DNA from: an uncultured Prevotella sp.
GTDB taxonomy: Bacteria; Bacteroidota; Bacteroidia; Bacteroidales; Bacteroidaceae
Reading direction: 5' to 3'
DNA: 11,582 nt
Assembly: GCA_938023885.1 (NCBI GenBank)
Contig: CALJCU010000329.1
Location: 1 to 11,582 of the forward strand
In this document: piece by piece, positions 1-7,148 of the stretch
Position numbering within the stretch: the stretch's first letter is position 1
Layout of the letters: each line of letters begins with the position of its first letter
Made by a program: the position numbers and the translations under genes
The notes under the pieces: model-generated
Database searches by the model: none
What the model was told of the DNA's origin: nothing
What the model saw: only the letters and a program-made list of their open reading frames with translations

Positions 1-12
1 GGCCTTGATTAT

Positions 13-369
13 TTATGCGGTAGCGTAATCGCTCCGTCCTCTGAGCTCGCAGTAACGCTCACACTCCATGGTGATGTCATAGCCGAGCATGGCACCGAGC
101 ATGAAGTCCTCCTCCGGAGAGAGTTTGTTAAGAGGCTTGTTTACAATTATTCCGACTGCTTCGATGCATTCCTTCTTGCCAAAAAACAAGTTGACAGTGT
201 CTCGTCCTGCCGACCGCAGGATATAGTCAATATGCTTGCGCTCCAATTTTTCTACGGCGTAGGCGGCATAGCATGCGTTGAATGTGTACAGCACCAAACG
301 GCGCACACCTTTCTCGTATTCGTAAATGTGGTTCATCAGAACCTTCATCTCTATGGGATATTCTGGCAT
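13..369 (-). CDS. DUF2023 family protein, flavodoxin-linked
   Basis: This 118-residue protein has no known function. I recognise the DUF2023 family from the order of its conserved blocks: MNHIYEYEKGVRRLVLYT near the N-terminus, NLFFGKKECIE in the middle, and KPLNKLSPEEDFMLGAMLGYD followed by two Cys flanking RY near the C-terminus. There is no signal peptide or membrane segment, so it should be cytoplasmic. It lies 103 bases downstream of fldA on the same strand. DUF2023 genes commonly sit beside flavodoxin genes in Bacteroidota, which suggests a role tied to flavodoxin (inference). An in-frame stop lies just upstream of the start chosen at 369. The family-conserved part begins at the second Met (348), so the true protein may be 7 residues shorter. 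Identity of the family is fairly sure; function is open. Confidence 0.85.
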   Translation of the reverse strand: MPEYPIEMKVLMNHIYEYEKGVRRLVLYTFNACYAAYAVEKLERKHIDYILRSAGRDTVNLFFGKKECIEAVGIIVNKPLNKLSPEEDFMLGAMLGYDITMECERYCELRGRSDYATA

Positions 370-415
370 GACTTATCTCTTGACCTAAATGTTTGACGTT
401 CTCCTTCCATTTCTT

Positions 416-465
416 CGTAAGGGCGTTTTACCGTAGGGGCGGCCCCTAATGGCTGCCCTTACGGT
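416..465. repeat. Palindromic spacer with competing hairpins between fldA and DUF2023
   Basis: Three related segments lie here. CGTAAGGGC (416-424) and ACCGTAGGGGC (430-440) are near-copies of each other, and GCCCTTACGGT (455-465) can pair with either. It forms 9 perfect pairs with the first, or 11 positions with one wobble or mismatch with the second. A further small stem, TAGGGG/CCCCTA (434-439 with 443-448, 3-base loop), nests inside the outer stem. The element follows the fldA stop and precedes DUF2023. It could be an attenuator or RNA-stabilising structure, or a copy of one of the short GC-rich dyad repeats scattered through gut bacterial genomes. There is no T-run typical of an intrinsic terminator. 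Confidence 0.55.
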
Positions 466-472
466 GAAAGGA

Positions 473-964
473 TTAGAACCCTAATGTAGGAATCCAGACA
501 TTGATGCGATCCTCTGTCTTGTCGTCCTCATTGACATCGTCGAGAGGGAGGCCGATGAAGTGACCGTCAACGACAGAGTCACTGTCGTCATAGGTGTAGC
601 CGTCTGTGGAGACGTTGTTGCCAACCATTGTGGCACCGGCAGCCTCTGCCGCGTCGTACAGCTCTTTCATGCCGCCGCAGAACGTGTCGCTGTACGACTG
701 ACTGTCACCGCAGCCGAACACAGCTACTTTCTTGCCGTTCAGTCCTGCCTCTCTCAATACCTTGACACCATCGTACCAGTCATCCTGCATCTCGCCTGCA
801 CCCCATGTTGAGGTACCGAGGACGAGATTGTCAGCCTCTTTGACATCTTTGTCAGTAAGGTCTGACACATTGATAACATTTGCGCCCAGCTTCTCGCCGA
901 TGGTCTGTGCGATAGCCTCGCAGGTGCCTGTTGATGAACCGTAAACTACAATTGTCTTGCTCAT
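473..964 (-). CDS. fldA: Flavodoxin, long-chain type
   Basis: This 163-residue protein is a soluble FMN-binding electron carrier that can replace ferredoxin as a low-potential donor. The phosphate-binding loop is GSSTGTCE at residues 9-16. The 50s loop TSTWGAGEMQDDW carries Trp54, and the 90s loop GCGDSQSYSDTFCGG carries Tyr91; these are the expected FMN-stacking aromatics. The segment at about 120-148 (DGYTYDDSDSVVDGHFIGLP) is the extra loop that marks long-chain flavodoxins, and the total length fits that class. The protein is strongly acidic, as expected. A candidate Bacteroidota promoter lies about 40 bases upstream of the start. DUF2023 follows on the same strand. In this phylum flavodoxin often rises under iron limitation, but I see no recognisable operator here. 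Confidence 0.95.
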   Translation of the reverse strand: MSKTIVVYGSSTGTCEAIAQTIGEKLGANVINVSDLTDKDVKEADNLVLGTSTWGAGEMQDDWYDGVKVLREAGLNGKKVAVFGCGDSQSYSDTFCGGMKELYDAAEAAGATMVGNNVSTDGYTYDDSDSVVDGHFIGLPLDDVNEDDKTEDRINVWIPTLGF

Positions 965-1004
965 AGTTCCAATACTTTTTTATTTATTATTTTGTTTTCT
1001 GGTG

Positions 1005-1036
1005 GCAAAGGTACTTGATTTATCCCAATGCCACAA
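1005..1036 (-). promoter_or_regulatory. Candidate promoter for fldA
   Basis: Read on the minus strand, 1013-1005 is TACCTTTGC, an exact match to the Bacteroidota -7 consensus TAnnTTTG. TTG at 1036-1034 sits 20 bases upstream, a suitable spacing for the -33 element. Transcription would begin near base 998, leaving a leader of about 35 bases before the fldA ATG. It is back to back with the aroC promoter, leaving under 100 bases between the two -7 boxes for any shared regulator. Confidence 0.55.
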
Positions 1037-1073
1037 TACCTAAAAGTAGTGATTCTGATAAAATACCCACTTC

Positions 1074-1108
1074 TTGGTATCATAATTGAGACAAAAAGCG
1101 TACCTTTG
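1074..1108 (+). promoter_or_regulatory. Candidate promoter for aroC
   Basis: Bases 1101-1108 read TACCTTTG, matching the Bacteroidota -7 consensus TAnnTTTG. A TTG at 1074-1076 lies 24 bases upstream, slightly long for a -33 element. Transcription would start at about 1113-1118, giving a leader of about 30 bases. This also decides the aroC start: an in-frame ATG at 1086 lies upstream of the -7 box and could not be in this transcript. Confidence 0.5.
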
Positions 1109-1145
1109 TAACAGAAACCAGCAAGCAATAAAAAATCATTTTTTT

Positions 1146-2210
1146 ATGCACAATACTTTTGGGAACGTTTTTACGCTTACATCCTTCGGCGAGAGCCATG
1201 GAGCAGCTGTCGGTGGGGTCATTGACGGGATGCCGGCAGGGATAGATATCGATTTCGACTTCATTCAGCATGAGCTCTCGCGTCGTCGCCCGGGTCAGAG
1301 CAAGGTGACGACCTCACGCAATGAGTCCGATCAGGTGGAGTTGCTCAGTGGCGTGTTCGAGGGAAAGTCGACGGGGACCCCCATCGGCTTCATCGTACGG
1401 AATACGAATCAGCACTCGAAAGACTACAATAATATTCGGGATCTCTTCCGCCCTTCCCATGCCGACTATACCTATTATAATAAATATGGCATCCGTGACC
1501 ATCGTGGCGGTGGTCGTTCCTCGGCGCGTATCACGATCGCGCGCTGCGTAGGTGGCGCCTTGGCCAAACTCGCGCTCAAACAGTTGGACATATCGGTTCA
1601 GGCTTATGTCTCACAGGTGGGTAGTATCGCTTTGGACCGCGACTACCTTCGCTATGACCTCTCCAAGACGGAGGAGAGTGTTGTGCGCTGCCCCGATGAG
1701 GAGAAGGCCAAAGAGATGGAAGCACTCATCATGGACGTGAAAGGCAAAGGGGACACCGTGGGCGGTGTTGTGACCTGCGTCATCAAAGGATGTCCTGTAG
1801 GCTTGGGTGAACCTGAGTTTGGGAAACTCCATGCACAGTTGGGTGGCGCGATGCTCTCTATCAATGCCGTGAAAGGTTTTGAGATCGGGGATGGCTTCGA
1901 CATCGTATCGCATCATGGCTCGGAGGTTAATGACATCTTTACGCCCGAAGGGTTGAGGTCGAACCATTCCGGAGGCATACAAGGTGGTATCTCCAATGGT
2001 GCAGACATCTTCTTCCGCGTGGCCTTCAAGCCTGTGGCAACCCTGCTTATGCCGCAGCCGACGATTGATATCCATGGCAATGCTACGACGGTAGACGTGC
2101 GGGGACGTCATGACCCTTGCGTGGTGCCGCGTGCCGTACCTATCGTAGAGAGCATGGCTGCTATGGTCATCCTCGACAATTATCTGTTGAATAAAACGGT
2201 AAAGTTGTAA
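1146..2210 (+). CDS. aroC: Chorismate synthase
   Basis: This 354-residue enzyme converts 5-enolpyruvylshikimate-3-phosphate to chorismate, the last shikimate-pathway step, using reduced FMN as cofactor. The three family signatures are visible: GESHG at 15-19 (His18), GGGRSSARIT at 121-130, and RHDPCVVPRAVP from 331. The conserved SHADYTY block (His105) is also present. Length is normal for the family. The ATG at 1146 was chosen because MHNTFGN is the conserved N-terminus and because the in-frame ATG at 1086 lies upstream of the predicted promoter. The gene is divergent from fldA and is followed after 4 bases by a GNAT gene, suggesting co-transcription. aroE, an earlier enzyme of the same pathway, lies at the other end of the window on the opposite strand. 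Chorismate also feeds the menaquinone pathway served by menG. Confidence 0.97.
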   Translation: MHNTFGNVFTLTSFGESHGAAVGGVIDGMPAGIDIDFDFIQHELSRRRPGQSKVTTSRNESDQVELLSGVFEGKSTGTPIGFIVRNTNQHSKDYNNIRDLFRPSHADYTYYNKYGIRDHRGGGRSSARITIARCVGGALAKLALKQLDISVQAYVSQVGSIALDRDYLRYDLSKTEESVVRCPDEEKAKEMEALIMDVKGKGDTVGGVVTCVIKGCPVGLGEPEFGKLHAQLGGAMLSINAVKGFEIGDGFDIVSHHGSEVNDIFTPEGLRSNHSGGIQGGISNGADIFFRVAFKPVATLLMPQPTIDIHGNATTVDVRGRHDPCVVPRAVPIVESMAAMVILDNYLLNKTVKL

Positions 2211-2214
2211 GATC

Positions 2215-2811
2215 ATGTCTGATAGCGAAGTGATAGATATTGTTGGCGCCTGCAAAGAGCAGGCGGCAGAGATAGCATCTTTGATCATGGAGGCAATGGA
2301 CTATGACTGTTGTCAGAATTTTGCCGGAGAAGCGCATACGTTGGAGGACTTTCACCGGATGATGATGTCGCTTGTAGAGTTGGATGACAGCCAATATTCT
2401 TATCGGAACACTCTCGTGGCATTGGTTGACGGACAGTTGGCCGGATGCTTGGTGGGTTATGATGGCAAGGATCTTCGAAGGCTACGGAAACGGTTCATAG
2501 AGAAGGCGTCTGAATATCTGGAACGGGACTTCTCCGATATGGATGATGAGACGCGGGCAGGCGAGTATTACCTTGACTCGTTGTGTGTGAAGTCCGTCTT
2601 TCGTAAACGGGGTATCGCAACGAAACTCATTCAGGAAGCCATCAGGTGTCATGGCAGTCAACCGGTAGGTCTGCTTGTCGACCATACCCATCCCTGGGCA
2701 GAACGACTCTATCGGGCCGTCGGCTTCGAGTTTATCAATGAGACGAGCTGGGGCGGACACGCCATGAATCATCTGCAATATCCAGCCCAGAAGAAGGGAT
2801 TTGCCGAATGA
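2215..2811 (+). CDS. GNAT family N-acetyltransferase, substrate unknown
   Basis: This 198-residue protein should transfer an acyl group from acetyl-CoA (or another acyl-CoA) to an amine. The acetyl-CoA pyrophosphate loop follows the GNAT pattern R-x-x-G-x-A at residues 130-135, within VKSVFRKRGIATKLIQEA. The C-terminal motif WAERLYRAVGFEF (about 161-173) is the usual GNAT motif B with its Tyr. Residues 1-100 hold the variable substrate-side part, including a charged helix at about 85-105 (GKDLRRLRKRFIEKASEYLERDF). No signal peptide or membrane segment is seen. The start lies 4 bases after the aroC stop, so translation is probably coupled. It could act on a small metabolite, a tRNA or a protein; nothing in the sequence fixes the substrate. 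It converges with miaA across a 19-base gap with no clear terminator. Confidence 0.87.
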   Translation: MSDSEVIDIVGACKEQAAEIASLIMEAMDYDCCQNFAGEAHTLEDFHRMMMSLVELDDSQYSYRNTLVALVDGQLAGCLVGYDGKDLRRLRKRFIEKASEYLERDFSDMDDETRAGEYYLDSLCVKSVFRKRGIATKLIQEAIRCHGSQPVGLLVDHTHPWAERLYRAVGFEFINETSWGGHAMNHLQYPAQKKGFAE

Positions 2812-2830
2812 ATATTTCCTGTAAGATAAT

Positions 2831-3772
2831 TCACCGGACAAAAAAACGGGAGTTGGCTGAAAGAATTTTGTCGATAAAACGTATGACGGCCTGGATATCA
2901 TTGGGACTGAACCAATGGATATCGGGGTCTTTTTTGAACCATGTCAGCTGTTTGCGCATGTACCGGCGTGTGTTCGACTGTGTCTTCCGGATAGCTTCGT
3001 CGAGTGTGATGAGGCCGTTGAGATAATCGAACATCTCTTTGTATCCGACAGTGTTGAGGGCGTTGAGCGACCGTTTGTCGTAGACGGATAAGGCCTCTTC
3101 GATGAGACCGTCTTTCACCATTTGAAGGACGCGGGCATTGATACGCTCGTACATCTTTTCACGCGGCCGGTTCAGACCCGTCTTGATGATGCGGAAAGGC
3201 CGTTGCCTGACAGAGCCTTTGCGATAGAATGAGTAAGGGTGTCCTGACTGATGGCATATCTCCAGGGCATGGACGACGCGCCGCGGATTATTCTTGTCCA
3301 CAATGGCCCAGTATTCCGGGTCCAGAAGGTGGAGCTCTTCGACAAGCTTAGGAAGACCTTCTGTTTGTAACCTTTGTTTCATCCATTGTCGTGTTTCTTC
3401 ATTGACCGTGGGGATGTCGTCGATCCCTTTGCAGACGGCATCGATATACATCATGCTGCCGCCCGTGAGGAGGAGCGAGGAATGGCGTGTATCGTCCTCT
3501 GAGCCATTAAAAAGTCGCTCTATGAGGGAGAGGCACTCTTTCTCATAGAGCGAAGCGCTATAATAATCGTCGATGGAGCGGTTACCGACGAAATAATGTC
3601 TAACTTCTTTCTGTTGCTGTGGGGTAGGGGCTGCGGTACCTACAGGTATCTCTTTATATATCTGACGTGAGTCAGCATTGATGACCGGAGAGTCAAGATG
3701 CTTGGCAATGGTCAGTGCAGCTTCGCTCTTGCCTACACCCGTGGGTCCGAGAAGTACAAACAAAGTATTCAA
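2831..3772 (-). CDS. miaA: tRNA dimethylallyltransferase
   Basis: This 313-residue cytoplasmic enzyme adds a dimethylallyl group to N6 of adenosine 37 in tRNAs that read codons starting with U. The P-loop GPTGVGKS is at 9-16. It is followed by NADSRQIYKEIPVGTA (32-47), whose Asp34 corresponds to the catalytic Asp of the family. Also present are the LLTGGSMMYIDA block, NNPRRVVHALEI (from 161), the VGYKEM motif (242-247) and QLTWFK near the C-terminus. Length is normal. The gene lies 27 bases downstream of lpxA and is the last gene of the lipid A operon here, so it is probably expressed from the lpxD promoter. Its 3' end faces that of the GNAT gene. Confidence 0.97.
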   Translation of the reverse strand: MNTLFVLLGPTGVGKSEAALTIAKHLDSPVINADSRQIYKEIPVGTAAPTPQQQKEVRHYFVGNRSIDDYYSASLYEKECLSLIERLFNGSEDDTRHSSLLLTGGSMMYIDAVCKGIDDIPTVNEETRQWMKQRLQTEGLPKLVEELHLLDPEYWAIVDKNNPRRVVHALEICHQSGHPYSFYRKGSVRQRPFRIIKTGLNRPREKMYERINARVLQMVKDGLIEEALSVYDKRSLNALNTVGYKEMFDYLNGLITLDEAIRKTQSNTRRYMRKQLTWFKKDPDIHWFSPNDIQAVIRFIDKILSANSRFFVR

Positions 3773-3799
3773 TTTAGCGAATAAAGCTATTGGATGGTG

Positions 3800-4570
3800 C
3801 TATCGGATGATACCTCGTTTAGAGGTTGAGATAAAGTCAATGATATACTGAATTTCCGGTGTCACCTGCAACTCGCTCTGCACTTTCTTCAGTCCGTCAG
3901 CGATGATACCCTCACTGTAGATGATCCGGTAAGCATTGTGGATGAGTTCGATGAGGTCGTTGCTGAAGCCGTGTCGGCGCAGGCCCACGAGATTGACGCC
4001 AGCATAGCGTGTCGGTTCCTTGCCGGCGATGATATAAGGAGGAATATCCTGACTGAAACGACAGCCACCTTGGATCATTACGAATCCGCCAATCTTACAG
4101 AACTGATGGCAGAGCACCGTAGCAGAGATGACGGCATTGTCATCGATGTTCACCTCACCGGCGAACTTCGTGGAGTTGCCGATGATACAGTTGTTACCTA
4201 AGACGCAGTCGTGAGCCAGATGCATGTTCTCCATCAGGAGGTTATTGTTGCCTACCACGGTTTTTTCTTTCGAGGCTGTGCCACGAGAGATTGTGACATT
4301 CTCGCGGATGCTGTTATTGTCACCGATGAAGCACTGTGAGTCCTCACCTCTGAACTTCAGATCCTGCGGCTTGGTGGAGAGACTGGCACCGGGGAAGATC
4401 TCGTTGTTGTTGCCTATTCTTGCACCGTAGTTGATGGTAACACCGTTGTGTAGCACGTTGTTGTCGCCGAGAAATGTGTTCTTGTCAATGAAACAAAACG
4501 GGCCGATAACATTGTTGTCACCAAGTTTTGCATCCGGATCAACGAATGCCAATGGGCTTATCTGATTCAT
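3800..4570 (-). CDS. lpxA: Acyl-ACP--UDP-N-acetylglucosamine O-acyltransferase
   Basis: This 256-residue cytoplasmic enzyme moves a 3-hydroxyacyl chain from acyl carrier protein to the 3-hydroxyl of UDP-GlcNAc, the first lipid A step; active forms are trimers. The N-terminal about 185 residues are a left-handed beta helix of hexapeptide repeats, with turns starting G-[DN]-N at 17, 35, 53, 83, 107 and 125. Catalytic His120 lies in MHLAHD, matching E. coli His125. By alignment from memory, Gly168 in VMIQGGC corresponds to the E. coli acyl-length ruler Gly173, consistent with a long chain rather than C10. A helical C-terminal domain (about 195-256) ends in STSKRGIIR. The gene follows lpxC-fabZ by 43 bases and precedes miaA by 27, placing it mid-operon. 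Confidence 0.97.
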   Translation of the reverse strand: MNQISPLAFVDPDAKLGDNNVIGPFCFIDKNTFLGDNNVLHNGVTINYGARIGNNNEIFPGASLSTKPQDLKFRGEDSQCFIGDNNSIRENVTISRGTASKEKTVVGNNNLLMENMHLAHDCVLGNNCIIGNSTKFAGEVNIDDNAVISATVLCHQFCKIGGFVMIQGGCRFSQDIPPYIIAGKEPTRYAGVNLVGLRRHGFSNDLIELIHNAYRIIYSEGIIADGLKKVQSELQVTPEIQYIIDFISTSKRGIIR

Positions 4571-4613
4571 AGTCTGTTGCTAAGCATTTACAATTCTTCG
4601 TTCCTCACTTATA

Positions 4614-6044
4614 TCATTCTTCATTTTTCGCGATTTGTGCAGTGAATGTAGCTTCTGATACGACATGATCTCCCACGAACATGTAGCCTTTCATGGAACT
4701 GATGCCGTGGCGGACGGGGCCGAGGAGCTCGACGCGGAAGAGCAGTGTGTCACCAGGCACAACCTTGTGACGGAACTTCACGCCATCGATCTTCAGGAAG
4801 TAAGTGGACCATTTCTCCGGATCTTTCAGCTGACTGAGTACTAGCAGTCCGCCGCACTGTGCCATAGCCTCAATCTGAAGCACACCCGGCATCACAGGCT
4901 CCTGTGGGAAGTGTCCCTGGAAGAAAGGCTCGTCGGCTGTGACATTCTTAACGCCTATGATAGTCGTGGCTCCCATGGCGATGATCTTGTCCACGAGCTG
5001 CATGGGGTAACGGTGGGGTAAGAGCTGACGGATACGGATGTTATCCATCAACGGTTCCTCGTTGGGGTCGTAGATTGGTGCCTGAACCTCGTGCCTGCGT
5101 ATTTCTTTGCGCATGAGACGGGCGAACTTGTTGTTAACCGTGTGCCCTGGACGCGTAGCGATGATACGTCCTTTGATAGGCTTGCCGATGAGCGCCATGT
5201 CACCGATGATATCGAGCAGCTTATGACGAGTGCACTCGTTGTCCCATTGCAGGGGATGGTGCTGGATATATCCTATCTTCGTAGCATCGATATGTGGCAC
5301 GTGAAGGAAGTCGGCGAGCTTATCGAGTTTTGCCTGCTCAACCTGCTGTTCATAGATGACGATGGCATTGTCGAGGTCACCGCCTTTGATGAGGTTTGCC
5401 TCAAGCAGTGGGACGATGTCGCGTACGAAGACGAAGGTGCGGGCCGGAGCAATATCGGTAGCATACTTGTCAATACTGTCGAGGGTAGCAAACTGTGAGC
5501 TGATAAACTTAGAGTTGAATGAGCACATCGCCGTGATGGAGAAGTCCATATCGGGGAGGATCGTGATAACGGATCCCGTCTCTTCATCGCGAACCTCTAT
5601 CTTTTTACGGATGATATAATAGTCTTTCGGTGCGTTTTGACTGACGATACCCACTTTCTGAATCTGCTTCACATACTCGTCGGCGGCACCATCAAGGATA
5701 GGAAACTCCGGGCCATTGACTTGGATGAGGCAGTTGTCGATGCCCATGGCGTAGAGAGCTGACATGCCATGCTCTACAGTAGAGACCCTTGCTTCACCTT
5801 TCTGAAGGACAGTGCCACGGTGAGTGTCCACGACATTCTCAGCGATGGCCTCAATGACAGGTTGCCCCTCAAGGTCGATTCGTTGAATCTTATAACCTGT
5901 ATTCTCGGGTGCCGGGTTGAATGTCGCCGTCAGGTTCAGACCCGTATGGAGCCCCTTTCCGAAGAGAGAAAAGCTCCCTCCCAGTGTCTTCTGTTTTTCT
6001 GCGTCCATATCTTGTTTTTCTTTGTCCATTTTCGGATGTGTCAT
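4614..6044 (-). CDS. lpxC-fabZ: Bifunctional UDP-3-O-acyl-N-acetylglucosamine deacetylase / 3-hydroxyacyl-ACP dehydratase
   Basis: This 476-residue fusion combines the committed, zinc-dependent deacetylase of lipid A synthesis with the fatty-acid dehydratase that uses 3-hydroxyacyl-ACP. LpxC spans about 17-315. Its zinc ligands are His92 in STVEHG, and His274 and Asp278 in HKLLDIIGD. Glu91 is the general base and His301 lies in GHTVNN. FabZ spans about 332-476, with LLPHRYPMQLVDK (341-353), catalytic His378 in FFQGHFPQEPVMPG, and Glu392 in IEAMAQ. The fusion is typical of Bacteroidota. The open frame continues upstream to 6293, but that part overlaps lpxD in another frame and is not protein-like. 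The ATG at 6044 overlaps the lpxD stop by one base. Met13 (6008), just before the conserved EKQKTLGGSFSLFGKGLH, is an alternative start; the charged residues 1-12 are not conserved as far as I recall. Confidence 0.95.
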   Translation of the reverse strand: MTHPKMDKEKQDMDAEKQKTLGGSFSLFGKGLHTGLNLTATFNPAPENTGYKIQRIDLEGQPVIEAIAENVVDTHRGTVLQKGEARVSTVEHGMSALYAMGIDNCLIQVNGPEFPILDGAADEYVKQIQKVGIVSQNAPKDYYIIRKKIEVRDEETGSVITILPDMDFSITAMCSFNSKFISSQFATLDSIDKYATDIAPARTFVFVRDIVPLLEANLIKGGDLDNAIVIYEQQVEQAKLDKLADFLHVPHIDATKIGYIQHHPLQWDNECTRHKLLDIIGDMALIGKPIKGRIIATRPGHTVNNKFARLMRKEIRRHEVQAPIYDPNEEPLMDNIRIRQLLPHRYPMQLVDKIIAMGATTIIGVKNVTADEPFFQGHFPQEPVMPGVLQIEAMAQCGGLLVLSQLKDPEKWSTYFLKIDGVKFRHKVVPGDTLLFRVELLGPVRHGISSMKGYMFVGDHVVSEATFTAQIAKNEE

Positions 6045-7090
6045 TATTTTGATACATCTTTCTTTAATTCCTCTACCTCTTTTTGCAGTGCATCGAGCTG
6101 TTTGTAAAGCTCTGGAAGCCTGTTCACCAGTGCGTGACTTCTGAAGAAAGTCATCTTGCCTACAGGAGGCGTGCCGATGAGTGTCTGGTTGCTCTTGATA
6201 GACGAGGGAGTACCTGACTGTGCACCGAGGAGCACCTTGTCGCCAATCCTGATGTGCCCCGAGACGCCTACCTGTCCACCGAACATACACCACTGTCCGA
6301 CGGTTGTGGAACCTGCCACACCGACCTGTGCTGACATCACCGTGTTCTCACCGATATCAGTGTTATGGGCGATCTGCACGAGGTTATCGAGTTTGACACC
6401 CTTGCGTACGGTCGTCGTACCCATCGTTGAGCGGTCGATACAGGTGTTGGCACCAATCTCTACATTGTCCTCTATCGTCACAATGCCGAGCTGCGGAATC
6501 TTATCGTATTGATTGGTCTCGGGATTAGGAGCGAATCCAAATCCGTCAGCACCGATGACAGCACCCGAATGCATGGTGACATTGTTGCCGATGCGGCAAC
6601 CGTGGTAAATGCTCACATGGGGATAGAAGAGACAGCCGTTGCCTATCTTCGCATTCTCCATGATGGTGACATTCGGATAGATCTGACAGTCATCGCCAAT
6701 CTCCACCCCATCACCGATATAAGCAAAGGCTCCTACGTAGCAATCCTTGCCTATCTTGGCTTTCGGTGAGATAAATGCGAGCGGATCGACACCTTTCTTC
6801 TTTGGGAGACTTGAGGCATAGAGTTGCAAGAGCTTGGCCACACAGTCGCGCGCATTCTTCACACGGATGATGGTCGTCTTTACAGGATGCTCGAAATTGA
6901 GACTGTCGTCCACGAGGACGATGCTTGCCTTCGTGTCGTAGATATATTGAATATATTTGGGATTAGCAAGGAAAGAGATAGAACCTGGTATTCCATCCTC
7001 AATCTTTGTGAAGGTATGCACCGTAGCATTTTCGTCTCCTTCCACACGGCCCTGAATGAACTGGGCTATCTGTTTAGCAGAAAAATTCAT
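6044..7090 (-). CDS. lpxD: UDP-3-O-(3-hydroxyacyl)glucosamine N-acyltransferase
   Basis: This 348-residue cytoplasmic enzyme adds the N-linked 3-hydroxyacyl chain to UDP-3-O-acyl-glucosamine, the lipid A step after LpxC. Residues 1-100 form the uridine-binding domain that separates LpxD from LpxA. Residues 105-310 are the hexapeptide beta helix, including the GADGFGFAP loop (180-188). The catalytic His242 lies in NLVQIAHNTDIGENT. The last 30 residues (ELYKQLDALQKEVEELKKDV) form a predicted coiled coil that would extend the trimer. The gene is first in the lipid A operon: a candidate promoter lies about 60 bases upstream, and its TAA stop shares one base with the ATG of lpxC-fabZ. Confidence 0.97.
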   Translation of the reverse strand: MNFSAKQIAQFIQGRVEGDENATVHTFTKIEDGIPGSISFLANPKYIQYIYDTKASIVLVDDSLNFEHPVKTTIIRVKNARDCVAKLLQLYASSLPKKKGVDPLAFISPKAKIGKDCYVGAFAYIGDGVEIGDDCQIYPNVTIMENAKIGNGCLFYPHVSIYHGCRIGNNVTMHSGAVIGADGFGFAPNPETNQYDKIPQLGIVTIEDNVEIGANTCIDRSTMGTTTVRKGVKLDNLVQIAHNTDIGENTVMSAQVGVAGSTTVGQWCMFGGQVGVSGHIRIGDKVLLGAQSGTPSSIKSNQTLIGTPPVGKMTFFRSHALVNRLPELYKQLDALQKEVEELKKDVSK

Positions 7091-7148
7091 TTATTGCAAT
7101 AGCGTTAAGATATGACGTTTGTGAAGCGTCTTGTCATGAAATGTTTCT

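Noticed and set aside
351..410. A 19-codon minus-strand frame preceded by no coding gene, overlapping the DUF2023 start.
   Set aside because: Out of frame with DUF2023, without family resemblance, and short enough to be chance.
1611..2288. A 225-codon minus-strand frame opposite aroC and the start of the GNAT gene.
   Set aside because: No domain is recognisable and it spans two confident plus-strand genes; antisense shadow.
2812..2830. Possible bidirectional terminator between the convergent GNAT and miaA genes.
   Set aside because: The 19-base gap and flanks show no stem with a usable loop; the nearby A-run on the plus strand lies inside miaA.
4567..4587. A six-codon frame (MLSNRL) whose stop overlaps the lpxA ATG, resembling a leader peptide.
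   Set aside because: It is too short to tell from chance, it lies inside an operon spacer, and there is no accompanying attenuator structure.
6045..6293. An 83-codon upstream extension of the lpxC-fabZ frame.
   Set aside because: It overlaps the well-conserved 3' end of lpxD in another frame, is Arg- and Cys-rich, and has no counterpart in LpxC; the TAATG overlap gives a better start.
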